Assembly: GCA_963790545.1 (NCBI GenBank)
Contig: CAWBPA010000018.1
Span: 70,793 to 134,792, forward strand
Reading direction: 5' to 3'
DNA from: DATBJG01 sp963790545
GTDB taxonomy: Bacteria > Acidobacteriota > Vicinamibacteria > Vicinamibacterales > JAMQPK01
DNA: 64,000 nt
Shown: in pieces, positions 1-9,016 of the stretch
Numbering within the stretch: the stretch's first letter is position 1
Layout: each line of letters opens with the position of its first letter
Program-made: the position numbers and the translations under genes
The notes under the pieces: generated by a model
Told to the model about the DNA's origin: nothing
Database searches by the model: none
What the model saw: only the letters and a program-made list of their open reading frames with translations

Positions 1-2
1 CC

Positions 3-1376
3 GATGGCGATGCCGCGATCCTCGGCGTCGGTCTTTGAAGTACTTGCAGCCCGACGGTCGTCGGGTTGGCGGCGGCGCTGGAACAGGACGGGATTCCGTC
101 GGTGGCCGTGCACACAAACGTGTTCGCGCGGCTCTGCAAGGCCACGGCGCTTTCCATGGGCATGCCGCGCCTGCGCCAGGCGTACGTGCCGCAGCCGGTG
201 GTCGACCGCTCGCCAACCGACCTGCGGACATACATCGACGGCACCGATCCCGTCTCGGGGAGACCCTTCATGCAGGGGGTGCTCGACGGCCTCACCGTCG
301 CACTCGACGAAGCGGACCTGCAGGGCGTGTCGTTCGATCGCACGACGCCGCGACTGCTCGAGCCCGACATTGAAGATCACCTGCAGCGGCTGTTCGAGGA
401 GAATTGCTGGACCGATTTCATGCCGATCACGCTTCCGACCGAGGCGCGCGTGGAGGCGATGCTCAAGGGGACGAGCCACCCAGCCGACGAGGTGGTGGGA
501 CGACTCCGTCCAACTGCGTTCCGAGAATTCTGGGAATTCACCGTGGAAAAGGTCGCGGTGAACGCCGTCATGGCCGGCGCGCGGCCGCAGTACTTCCCGG
601 TGATTCTCGCGCTTGCTTCCAGCGGCATCAGCGCACGGTCCAGCAGTACCAATTCTTTTGCGACGATCTCCGTTGTCAACGGCCCGATTCGAAACGAGAT
701 TGGGATGAACTCGGGCATTGGCGCGATGGGCCCCTACAACCACGCCAACGCGACAATCGGGCGGGCCTTCGGTCTGCTATCGCAAAATCTCCAGGGCGGG
801 TCGGTCCCGGGCGACACCTACATGGGGTCGCTCGGCAACTGGTACGCGTATACGGCTGTCCTCCCCGAAGCCGAGGAGCGCAGTCCGTGGCAGCCGCTGC
901 ACGTGCAGAAAGGCTTCAAGCCCACCGACAGCATTGCCACGGTCTTTTTTGGCGGGTGGTACACGCATGCCGGGTACGGCCCGCGGGCCACCTGGAAGGA
1001 AAAGATGCGCCACACGCTCGCCGCAGTCGAGCAGTACAGCCCGCCGCTCGTCGTGATCGATCCGATCGCCGCGCGCGGCTTCGTCGATCTCGGCTTCGAC
1101 ACGAAGGAAAAGCTGATCGGCTGGTGCGCCGACAACGCGCTCCTGACGGCGCGGGAGTACTGGGACAATCAGTGGATTCAGTACCTTATGCGGCCGCGCG
1201 CCGTTGCCGGCGTCGAGCCGTATGCGTCGCGGCTCCACGCCAAACCCGACGAGCTCATCAAGATCTTCGAGCCGTCGGAGATCAACATCGTCGTCGCGGG
1301 CGGCGAGACGCAGGGCGCATGGAAGATGATCAGCGGCTCGTTGCGGGCGAAAGTGTCGATCGACGCGTGGCGATGA
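3..1376 (+). CDS. UGSC-like selenoprotein, 5' end outside window
   Basis: Reading the frame upstream of a TTG at 66 gives continuous good coding sequence back to base 3, interrupted only by TGA at 36-38. The peptide there is ILGVGL-U-STC-SPTVVGL, i.e. a U-x-x-C redox motif (Cys codon 45-47) at a strand-to-helix turn, as in the UGSC family of (seleno)proteins. A SECIS-like hairpin follows at 47-68. The downstream part (AVNAVMAGARPQYFP, NGPIRNEIGMNSGIGAMG, SPWEPLH-like segments) is also typical of this family, whose biochemical role is not established; a thiol/selenol redox or metal/organomercurial-type role is only guessed. The gene ends in TGA at 1374-1376. An annotation starting at 66 would lose the active site. 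Confidence 0.85.
36..68 (+). promoter_or_regulatory. Sec codon UGA and bacterial SECIS-like hairpin
   Basis: TGA at 36-38 is followed by a 9-bp stem, 47-55 with 60-68 (CCCGAC core against GTCGGG, then G-U, A-U and C-G), closed by a GGTC tetraloop at 56-59. The loop begins 18 nt after the UGA. An apical GGU(C) loop at about this distance is what E. coli SelB recognises in fdhF mRNA (established knowledge, from memory). Both arms lie inside the coding sequence. Confidence 0.75.
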
Positions 1377-1473
1377 TCCTTTCATCGGGCTTCCGCGCAA
1401 GGTCGTGCTCCAATCACTCGATGCGCAGCTACTATGCGCGTTTCGGTCGCGGATCGTGGAGGCGCGCCTGATC

Positions 1474-2457
1474 ATGGCAGACCCTGTCGAATCATTGCTT
1501 CAACTGTCCGCGGGCTATTACGTCTCCCGGTCTCTGCACGCGGTGGCTGACCTCGGCGTCGCAGATGCGCTCGGTGACACGCCCCAACCGGCAGCATCAC
1601 TCGCCGCGACAACCGGTGCGGAGGCCGGCGCGCTTGATCGCGTGCTGCGCCTGCTCTCGCTGTACGGTGTCTTCGATTACAGGAACGGTGTCGTCGCGCA
1701 CACGCCGACATCACGCATGCTGCGCCAAGACCATCCTCAGTCGATGCGCCCGCTCGTGCGCATGTTCGGTCTGCAGGGCTTCTGGGCGGCGGTTGGCGAG
1801 CTGGGTTCGGCAATCAGGACGGGCGAACCCAGCGCGAGTCGCGCGCTGCCTGGCGGCATCTGGGGTTACCTGACACAGAACCCAGAGGCGAGCCGTATCT
1901 TCGGAGAGGCGATGACCGCGAAGGCGCACGGCCACATCGCCGGCATCCTCGCAACGTACGACTTCTCCAACTTCAAGGTGATCGCCGACATCGGAGGAGG
2001 CCGCGGCCACTTAATCCAGGCGATCATCACAGCCACACCAACGGCGTCGGGCGTGCTCTTTGACCAGCCGCACGTCGTCAAAGAAGCGGCTGCCGTCACG
2101 TCCGATCGGCTGCACGTCGTGGGCGGGGACTTCTTCAACGATCCGCTTCCCGTTGCTGACGCCTACATCCTGATGGAAGTGATTCACGACTGGGACGACG
2201 ACGCGTCTCGACAGATCCTTCGCGCGGTCAGGCGGGCGGCTCGCGCACATGCGAAGCTGCTACTCATTGAGGCGTTGCTACCGGACGAGTCCACGCCGAA
2301 CTGGCCGACGACACTCGACATCGTCATGCTGACCATCGGGGGACGACAGCGGATGCTTCGTGAGTACTCGGAACTTCTCGGCCAATCCGGCTTTGTCATG
2401 ACGCGCGACATCGACACGCGTTCAGGAATATCGATTATCGAAGCTGCAGCCCTGTGA
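1474..2457 (+). CDS. SAM-dependent O-methyltransferase, dimerisation + catalytic domains
   Basis: A 327-residue plant-type/AcrR-like O-methyltransferase. The N-terminal 100 residues form the winged-helix dimerisation domain (LLQLSAGYYVSRSLHAVADLGV). The SAM-binding DIGGGRGHL lies near residues 170-178 and the acceptor-deprotonating His is in MEVIHDWDDD (about His238), followed by the conserved EALLPD stretch. The ATG at 1474 is chosen because GGAGG (1458-1462) precedes it and it matches the family's N-terminus; an upstream ATG at 1405 would add 23 unlike residues. It follows the selenoprotein by about 100 bp on the same strand. The substrate (phenol or polyketide hydroxyl) cannot be read from sequence. 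Confidence 0.85.
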   Translation: MADPVESLLQLSAGYYVSRSLHAVADLGVADALGDTPQPAASLAATTGAEAGALDRVLRLLSLYGVFDYRNGVVAHTPTSRMLRQDHPQSMRPLVRMFGLQGFWAAVGELGSAIRTGEPSASRALPGGIWGYLTQNPEASRIFGEAMTAKAHGHIAGILATYDFSNFKVIADIGGGRGHLIQAIITATPTASGVLFDQPHVVKEAAAVTSDRLHVVGGDFFNDPLPVADAYILMEVIHDWDDDASRQILRAVRRAARAHAKLLLIEALLPDESTPNWPTTLDIVMLTIGGRQRMLREYSELLGQSGFVMTRDIDTRSGISIIEAAAL

Positions 2458-2629
2458 CGACGGCGGAAGGCCGAAAAGGCTGATTCCCGCGCCACATGGA
2501 AACCTTCGGTTGCTGCTCCGTCGGAAAATGGCGCATTGACGAGCGTTCGTGCCGACGTTGGAAAGAAAACACGGATTGTTGGCTACAATCAGAAGATTGC
2601 GACGTCGCTATTTGTGTACGGATGAGCTC

Positions 2630-5485
2630 ATGATTAATCACACTCGCGTCCGGTTCGTGCTTCTTGTCGCCACCGTCGTCGCCGCGCTGGGCCTGGCCCG
2701 CGCGCAGCAGGTGGCACCGCCGCCAATCCCCGAAGCGGTCCGCGCCGCCACGCTCGAGCAGATCGTGCCGGTGGATCCGCTGATCACGGTCGGCACACTG
2801 CCCAATGGCTTCCGCTACTACATCCGCGAGAACCGGCTGCCGCAGGCCCGCGCCGAGCTGCGGCTCGCGGTCAATGCGGGGTCCGTGCTGGAGGACGAGG
2901 ACCAGCGGGGCCTGGCCCACTTCGTTGAACACATGGCCTTCAACGGCACACAGCAGTTTCCCGGCGGTGCCGTTGGCGACTTCATGCAGTCGCTCGGCAT
3001 GCGCTTCGGCGCGCACGTCAACGCGCACACTGGCTTCGACGAAACGGTCTACGAGCTGCAAGTGCCAACCGACAACCCATCGGTGATCGAGAAGTCGCTC
3101 GCTGTCCTCGAGGACTTTGCGCACAACGTCACGTTCGATCCGCAGGAGATCGATAAGGAGCGCGGAGTCATCCTCGAGGAGTGGCGCCTCGGACTTGGTG
3201 CCGGCGCCCGGATTCAGGACGCACAGTTCCCGGTGCTGCTCAAAGGCTCGCGCTACGCGGAACGGCTGCCTATCGGCAAGCCCGAGATTATCCGCAACGT
3301 CAATTACGATCGGCTCAAGCAGTTCTATACGGACTGGTATCGCCCCGACATGATGGCCGTGATCGTCGTCGGCGACTTCAACAAGGCCGCGATCGAGGCG
3401 CAGATTAAGTCGCGTTTCGGTGCGATCCCAGCGCCTTCCTCACCCCGGCAGAAACCGATGTACACCGTGCCGAATCAGACAGGCACGACCTACTCGGTAC
3501 TCACCGACCCTGAGGCCACCAGCACCCTCCTCAGCGTCACCAGCACGATGAAAGCGCGCGAGCACGTGACGATCGGCGCGTATCGCCAGCATTACATGGT
3601 GGAGCAGCTGTTCGGTGCGATGTTGACCGCACGCCTCGACGAGATCGCGCAGGCGCCCAACGCGCCGTTCCTGCGTGCGCAAACTGATCGCAGCCTCTTT
3701 GTGAAATCCATCGAAGTGACAAGCCTCGATGCGCTGGTTGCGAAAGGCAGCGTCGAACGGGGGTTGGCGGCGCTCTTCACCGAGCTGGCTCGCGTGGCAC
3801 GTTTTGGATTTACCGCACCAGAGTTGACCCGCATGAAGCTGAATCTCGAGCGAGGTCTCCAGCGTTCGGTCATCGAGAAAGACAAGAGCCCCTCCGGTCC
3901 GCTGGCCGACGAGTTCGTCCGTAACTTCATTCAGCAAGAACCGATTCCGGGCATCGTCTATGAGTACGGTTTGAACCAGCGATTTTCGCCGGAGATAACG
4001 CTGGCCGAGGTCAACGCCGTGGCCAAGGACTGGATGCCCGATCGCAACCGGGTCGTCGCGATTGCGGCGCCCGAGGGCGACAAGGCGACCCTGCCCGACG
4101 ACGTGAAGCTCGCTGCCGTGATCAGCGGCGGCAGCAGCGAGCGACTGACGGCATACGTCGACACGGTGAGCAATCGTCCGTTGCTGGATCGCGCACCCTC
4201 GGCCGGAGCCGTTGCCACCACCTCAGCCAACGAGACGGTGGGCATCACCGAATGGACGCTCTCAAATGGCGTTCGCGTGGTGCTCAAGCCGACGACGTTC
4301 AAAGAGGACGAGATCCTGTTTCGTGCGGTCAGCCCGGGAGGGATGTCGCTGGCGAGCGATGAGGACTTCATCCCCGCCCGAACGGCCGACGCGGTGATCG
4401 AGCAAGGTGGCCTCGGCAGCTTCAGCAGACTCGATCTCGACAAAGTCCTCGCGGGCACGACCGCGTCGGTGAGAGCCGACATCAACACTACGGAGGAAGG
4501 ACTGGCCGGCGGCGCCGCGCGCAAAGACCTCGAGACGATGTTCCAGTTGATCTACCTCACCTTCACAGCGCCGCGGGCGGATCCGGTGGCGTTCAAGACG
4601 ATGACCGATCAATTGAAGGTTGCGCTGGCCAACGGTCAGGCGCAGCCGGATGTGCTGTTCAATCAGACACTCGACGCCGCGGTAAGCCAGAACCATCCTC
4701 GCGCGCAGCCGCTCACGCCCGCAAGCGTCGATCGGATGAACCTCGACAAATCGCTGGACTTCTACAAGGATCGCTTCGCCGATGCCAGCGACTTCATCTT
4801 TGTCTTCGTCGGCAGCGTCGATCTGCCGACGATGAAGCCGCTGGTGGAGAAATATCTGGGCAGTCTGCCCTCCGAGCGCCGGAAGGAGACGGTGAAGGAC
4901 GTCGGCATTCGTCCACCGCCTGGAATCGTCGAGAGGCAGGTGAAAAGCGGTATCGCTCCTCGCAGCGAGGTCAGGATCGTCTTCACAGGACCATTCCAGA
5001 ACGACCAGCAGCATCGCGTGATTGCCACTGCGATGACGGACACGCTCGCCGGCAATCTGCAGCGGACGCTGCGCGAGGATTTGGGCGGCACGTACGGCGT
5101 GAGCGTAGTGCCGCGGTATGCGAAGCGCCCGACGCCCGAGTACCGCATCACGATTTCATTCGCCTGCGACCCGGCTCGGACCGACAGTCTCGTCAAGACC
5201 GCGTTTCAGGTGATTGACACCTACAAGAAACTCGGACCGGGACAGGGTCAGGTGACCGACACGCGCGCCACGCTGCTACGAGATCTCGAGACGAACATCG
5301 CGAACAATGAATACTTGCTGAACCAGATCCTGTTCAAATATGAGTTCGGCGAGGATGTGAACGAGGTCTACAACATGCGTCCGTTTTACGATCAGGTCAC
5401 GGCCGCAGCACTCCGCGACGCGGCGCAGCAGTACCTGAACACAACGCGCTATGTCGAGGTCCGGCTGTTGCCGGATACCCGCTAG
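2630..5485 (+). CDS. Exported M16 family zinc metalloprotease (pitrilysin/PqqL type)
   Basis: About 951 residues with an N-terminal signal peptide (FVLLVATVVAALGLARA). The inverted zinc motif HFVEH is at residues 97-101, with the distal glutamate expected in EIDKERGVILEEW about 75 residues later. A second, inactive M16 half begins near residue 520 (WTLSNGVRVVLKPTTFKEDEI), so this is a two-repeat, single-chain periplasmic peptidase of the usual 930-950 residue class. The start at 2630 is chosen over the 2549 ATG because the signal peptide begins there. Convergent with the next two minus-strand genes. Likely degrades oligopeptides in the periplasm. Confidence 0.9.
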   Translation: MINHTRVRFVLLVATVVAALGLARAQQVAPPPIPEAVRAATLEQIVPVDPLITVGTLPNGFRYYIRENRLPQARAELRLAVNAGSVLEDEDQRGLAHFVEHMAFNGTQQFPGGAVGDFMQSLGMRFGAHVNAHTGFDETVYELQVPTDNPSVIEKSLAVLEDFAHNVTFDPQEIDKERGVILEEWRLGLGAGARIQDAQFPVLLKGSRYAERLPIGKPEIIRNVNYDRLKQFYTDWYRPDMMAVIVVGDFNKAAIEAQIKSRFGAIPAPSSPRQKPMYTVPNQTGTTYSVLTDPEATSTLLSVTSTMKAREHVTIGAYRQHYMVEQLFGAMLTARLDEIAQAPNAPFLRAQTDRSLFVKSIEVTSLDALVAKGSVERGLAALFTELARVARFGFTAPELTRMKLNLERGLQRSVIEKDKSPSGPLADEFVRNFIQQEPIPGIVYEYGLNQRFSPEITLAEVNAVAKDWMPDRNRVVAIAAPEGDKATLPDDVKLAAVISGGSSERLTAYVDTVSNRPLLDRAPSAGAVATTSANETVGITEWTLSNGVRVVLKPTTFKEDEILFRAVSPGGMSLASDEDFIPARTADAVIEQGGLGSFSRLDLDKVLAGTTASVRADINTTEEGLAGGAARKDLETMFQLIYLTFTAPRADPVAFKTMTDQLKVALANGQAQPDVLFNQTLDAAVSQNHPRAQPLTPASVDRMNLDKSLDFYKDRFADASDFIFVFVGSVDLPTMKPLVEKYLGSLPSERRKETVKDVGIRPPPGIVERQVKSGIAPRSEVRIVFTGPFQNDQQHRVIATAMTDTLAGNLQRTLREDLGGTYGVSVVPRYAKRPTPEYRITISFACDPARTDSLVKTAFQVIDTYKKLGPGQGQVTDTRATLLRDLETNIANNEYLLNQILFKYEFGEDVNEVYNMRPFYDQVTAAALRDAAQQYLNTTRYVEVRLLPDTR

Positions 5486-5503
5486 CCCCCTTTGCGGTGA
5501 GAC

Positions 5504-5758
5504 TTACGACTGCTTCTCGACAACCACCCGCCCATCCTTGTTCAAGTAGACGCGATACTTGTTCCCATCCATGCACGAGGCGGCGTAATCGCTTTCGGCC
5601 AGCACCGTGACGGCGACGACCTCGCCGCATGGCATTCCGTGCAGCGCGATCACCGCCGTGAGATCTTTCTTGAGCTTCTCCTCTTCGGCAGGAGCTTGCG
5701 CGGTCAAGACGGCCGCCACAACAAGCGATTGGAACAGTGCCACAGTGAGTTTGGTCAT
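5504..5758 (-). CDS. Small exported hypothetical protein
   Basis: 84 residues: a signal peptide (LTVALFQSLVVAAVLTAQA), a charged linker, then a compact domain with two cysteines (MPCGEVV and ASCMDGN) that could form one disulphide, ending in a two-strand pattern YRVYLNKDGRVVVEKQ. I do not recognise the family. It sits 13 bp downstream of the Pro/Ala-rich lipoprotein gene on the same strand and is probably co-transcribed with it. Confidence 0.6.
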   Translation of the reverse strand: MTKLTVALFQSLVVAAVLTAQAPAEEEKLKKDLTAVIALHGMPCGEVVAVTVLAESDYAASCMDGNKYRVYLNKDGRVVVEKQS

Positions 5759-5771
5759 AAGTAGTCCCCGT

Positions 5772-6536
5772 TCAGCCTGCCACGGTCGCGAACTTTTTCG
5801 GATCCGCGAGCAGGTCCCAGATCGCCTCCCGTGACGCCACGATGGAGGACGCGAGTCTCGGATCTTTGTCCTGCAGCAGCGACAGTACTTTCATCAATAA
5901 GAGGTCGTACGCCCTGCGCAGATCGGTCTTCGTGAGCTTCGACTTGCCCCCGTGGTAGTCGCGAACCTCGTCGAGCAGATCGTCGACCTTGTTCTTGAGC
6001 GACAGTTTCGTGAAAACGCCGATTGCCGGCGTGGACTTGACCTCCTCTTTCAATGCATCCAAGTCGAGCGTCGGGGTTGCGGCCTTGCTTGCGGCCGGCG
6101 CGACGGGGTTCGCTGCCTTCGGTGCAGCCGGCGCGGCAGGTTTGGGCTGCCCCGGCGAGGGTGCCGGCGGCTTCGGGGCAGGCGATGACGGCGCCGACGG
6201 TGTGGGTTTCGCAACAGGCAGCGGCGACGTCGGTGCTGTTGGCGTGGCGACCGGCGGCGGTGGCGCTGCTGGTGTGACGACTGGTTCCTGCGGCGACGGC
6301 GCTGCTGGTTTGTCAACGGCCTCGGGCGACGGGGGTGGTGTTGATTTGGCGACCGGTTCCTGCGTCGCTGGCGCGGTTGGCGTCGGTGCAGTCGGCTCGG
6401 TCGCCGGATCAGCAGGCTCCGTTGAGGCTGGTTCCTTCACGGCAATCTGGGGATCCGGCGGCAGCGTGTCGGGCTTGTGGCCGACGCAACCTGCTGCGAA
6501 CAGCAGTAGCAGGACGACAGCGGAACCGGTGCGCAT
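5772..6536 (-). CDS. Pro/Ala/Thr-rich lipoprotein of unknown function
   Basis: 254 residues. The N-terminus is a lipoprotein signal (VVLLLLFAAGC, predicted lipidated Cys17). Residues about 25-155 are a low-complexity extended P/A/T/K linker of the kind that spans periplasm or peptidoglycan. The C-terminal 95 residues form a charged helical domain (LKEEVKSTPAIGVFTKLSLKNKVDDLLDEV ... SIVASREAIWDLLADP) that I do not recognise. The repetitive GC-rich linker explains the long spurious reading frames on the opposite strand. Confidence 0.7.
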   Translation of the reverse strand: MRTGSAVVLLLLFAAGCVGHKPDTLPPDPQIAVKEPASTEPADPATEPTAPTPTAPATQEPVAKSTPPPSPEAVDKPAAPSPQEPVVTPAAPPPPVATPTAPTSPLPVAKPTPSAPSSPAPKPPAPSPGQPKPAAPAAPKAANPVAPAASKAATPTLDLDALKEEVKSTPAIGVFTKLSLKNKVDDLLDEVRDYHGGKSKLTKTDLRRAYDLLLMKVLSLLQDKDPRLASSIVASREAIWDLLADPKKFATVAG

Positions 6537-6727
6537 CTGCGAACCCTCGTTGCAACTATCGTACCCGACAAACCCGACGAGCCGCGCAGAGGAGACCGCA
6601 GCGCCGGAGGAACCTCGCTGAGTGGTCTGACCACTATTCTTGACAGCGACAGAAGCGTGCCGCTTCTTCTCTGGACAGAGCTCGCACCGGACCGGTTCAC
6701 GTCTGAGCCGAGGCCTGGACGAATCGC
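6537..6727. other. Intergenic region, no gene seen
   Basis: 190 bp between the lipoprotein gene start and the end of the exported methyltransferase gene. No coding signal or recognisable repeat. Confidence 0.4.
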
Positions 6728-7372
6728 TCAGCGCTTACAGCTTATCGAGATCCCCTCGCGGCTGGTCTTGTCGATGGTTGTCACAGCGTCGGGCAGGGTC
6801 TTGAGATGAGCCAGGAAGTCGCGGATTCCCCGACCGACCCAGAGGCCCGACACGTTGTGGGCCGTGAAGCACCCTTTGGGCACGAGCTTCGGCCAGACGG
6901 CGATGAGGTAGTTCTTGTAGCACTCCTTGTCGGCGTCCGAAAACACAAAGTCGAACGGGCCGGAGAGCGCGGGCACGATCTCGTGCGCGTCGCCGAGGCG
7001 CGCATCGATAAACGGCGCGAGCCCGGCTTCCTTGAAGTTGGCGCGCGCAGTCTGGTGCCGCCCCGGATCGATCTCAACAGTCGTCAACCTACCATTCGTC
7101 TTGGCCAATGCCCAGGCGATCCAGATGCCCGAGTGACCAGTAGAGGTCCCGATCTCGAGGGCGCTCGTGAACTTGTGCTTGAGGATCAGGTTATGCAGAA
7201 CTCTGCCGTCACTCTCGGGAACATTGAGGTCACGCCACGTTCCACGGTGGCGGTCGAGAAATGCCTGCACCCCGGCGTCCAGTTTAGCAGCGCGATCCTG
7301 ACTCGTGACACTACTCGACAGAGTCGCCGCCAGTAACAGGCCGCCGCCCAGACCGAGCATCAGTCGTCCCAT
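6728..7372 (-). CDS. Exported class I O-methyltransferase (COMT-like)
   Basis: 214 residues of the O-methyltransferase family 3 fold: SAM motif I ALEIGTSTGHSGIWIA, acidic residue TTVEIDPGRHQTAR, and the metal/catechol loop DFVFSDADKECYKNY. The unusual point is the N-terminus, MGRLMLGLGGGLLLAATLSSSVTSQ, which is a convincing signal peptide, so the enzyme would act outside the cytoplasm where SAM is not normally available. The C-terminal segment is slightly shorter than in cytosolic catechol methyltransferases. Divergent from the LigM-like gene at 7529. Confidence 0.8.
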   Translation of the reverse strand: MGRLMLGLGGGLLLAATLSSSVTSQDRAAKLDAGVQAFLDRHRGTWRDLNVPESDGRVLHNLILKHKFTSALEIGTSTGHSGIWIAWALAKTNGRLTTVEIDPGRHQTARANFKEAGLAPFIDARLGDAHEIVPALSGPFDFVFSDADKECYKNYLIAVWPKLVPKGCFTAHNVSGLWVGRGIRDFLAHLKTLPDAVTTIDKTSREGISISCKR

Positions 7373-7528
7373 GGTTCAGCTCCCTGCCTCTGCGCAAGGT
7401 CATCATTGGTCAGGAAGGCGTCATCAATCGGATGCTCCTGACACATGAACCCAGCGCGGTATACTACGCCGCGTTGGCCCGCTCAGCCCCTTTGTCTCTT
7501 TGAATCATCGAGAAGGGCTTCTGCAGTG

Positions 7529-8926
7529 ATGAGCATCACCAGTCTCGAAGACGTCATACAAGCGGCAGGAAACCCGGTCACGCTGCTGCGCAATCTGCAG
7601 ACCGGACCCAACGTGTATCCCGGCGTGCCGCCTGAATTCACCAACTGGCGAGACGAGACGCAGGCATGGCAAAAAACCTGCGTGCTCTTCAACCAGTCCT
7701 ACCACATGGTCGACCTGGCCGTGGAAGGACCCGACGCCCTGAAACTCCTCACGCACGTCGGAGTCAACAGCTTCGCCGGCTTCGCCGTGGACAAGGCCAA
7801 ACAGTTCGTACCATGCAGCTACGACGGCTATGTGATCGGCGACGTGATCCTGTTCTACCTGGGCCCGAATCAATTCAACCTCGTGGGACGGATCCCGGTG
7901 CTCAATTGGATTCGCTTTCACGCGGCCACCGGCGGCTACGACGTCAAGGTGGCGCTCGACGAACGCTCGGCCGCGCGCAAGGACCCCTTCAATCGCAAGT
8001 CGTACCGGTTCCAGCTTCAAGGCCCGAACGCCATGAAGGTGATGGAGAAGGTGCTGGGTTCGCGTCCGCCCGAGCTCAAGTTTTTCACCATGGGTCACAT
8101 CACGATCGCCGGCAAGTCCGTGCGCACGCTGAGGCACGGGATGGCCGGGCAGCCAGGATTCGAGATGTTCGGACCGTTCGCGGAAGGCGAAGCCGTGCGC
8201 GAGGCGATCGTCAGGGCCGGCGAGCCGTTCGGACTGCAGCAGGCTGGCGGCCGCGCCTATTCGGCGAACACGCTGGAATCGGGTTGGATTCCTTCCCCCC
8301 TCGCGGCTGTTTATACCGGCGACAAGATGAAGTCCTATCGCCAGTGGCTCCCGGCCGATTGTTACGAGGCGAAGGCGTCGATCGGCGGCAGCTTCAATTC
8401 GCCGAACATCGAAGACTACTACCTGACGCCCTGGGACCTCGGCTACGGAACGCACGTCAAATTCGATCATGATTTCATCGGCCGCGAGGCGCTCGAGACG
8501 CGCGCCAAGGGGCCCCATCGCAAGAAGGTCACGCTCGCGCTCGATACCGAAGACGTGATGCACGCTATTGGCAGCCAGTTCCAGAAGGACCATCGGGCAA
8601 AGTTCATCGAATTTCCCTCAGCCGTCTATTCCATGCACCCCTACGACAAGGTCATGAAGAACGGCAAGACGATTGGTATCTCGACCTGGGTGGGCTACAG
8701 CGCGAATGAAGGCAAGATGCTGACGCTGGCGATTCTTGATGCCGAGCACGCAGCGAATGGCAATGAAGTGATCTTCGTATGGGGCGAAGAAAACGGCGGC
8801 ACATCCAAGCCGGCCGTCGAGCGCCATGAACAGATGGAGATGCGCGCGATCGTCAGCCCGGTACCTTACAGCGAGGTGGCACGCGCCGAGTACGCCGAGC
8901 GCGGCTGGCGCACCGGCAGCCGGTAA
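7529..8926 (+). CDS. LigM/GcvT-like aminomethyltransferase-fold O-demethylase
   Basis: 465 residues of the glycine-cleavage T fold, at the length of the tetrahydrofolate-dependent vanillate/syringate demethylases (LigM, DesA) rather than GcvT (~365). Recognisable parts: N-terminal WRDETQAWQKTCVLFNQSYHM, a central GPNAMKVMEKVLGSRPPELKFF, TLRHGMAGQPGFEMFGP, and the C-terminal barrel (GISTWVGYSANEGKMLTLAIL). The ATG at 7529 has AGAAGG upstream; the longer frame from 7445 adds unlike residues. By family it moves a methyl group from a methoxy-aromatic to THF, but the exact substrate is an inference. Confidence 0.8.
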   Translation: MSITSLEDVIQAAGNPVTLLRNLQTGPNVYPGVPPEFTNWRDETQAWQKTCVLFNQSYHMVDLAVEGPDALKLLTHVGVNSFAGFAVDKAKQFVPCSYDGYVIGDVILFYLGPNQFNLVGRIPVLNWIRFHAATGGYDVKVALDERSAARKDPFNRKSYRFQLQGPNAMKVMEKVLGSRPPELKFFTMGHITIAGKSVRTLRHGMAGQPGFEMFGPFAEGEAVREAIVRAGEPFGLQQAGGRAYSANTLESGWIPSPLAAVYTGDKMKSYRQWLPADCYEAKASIGGSFNSPNIEDYYLTPWDLGYGTHVKFDHDFIGREALETRAKGPHRKKVTLALDTEDVMHAIGSQFQKDHRAKFIEFPSAVYSMHPYDKVMKNGKTIGISTWVGYSANEGKMLTLAILDAEHAANGNEVIFVWGEENGGTSKPAVERHEQMEMRAIVSPVPYSEVARAEYAERGWRTGSR

Positions 8927-9016
8927 GTCATTTGGCTCGCCCCTTGTATCCCTGAGCGACCGACCATTGGGATTGAATAGACGGAGGCGTGTCGCGTCCG
9001 CCCAACGCGGCCGTGA

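Noticed and set aside
66..1376. A gene starting at TTG 66
   Set aside because: Coding similarity and family motifs continue upstream through the TGA at 36-38, so this start would be an artefact of reading Sec as stop.
7505..8593. A 362-residue minus-strand frame antisense to the LigM-like gene
   Set aside because: It is a shadow of the high-GC codon bias; composition is Arg/His-rich with no family features, while the plus strand has clear GcvT-fold motifs.
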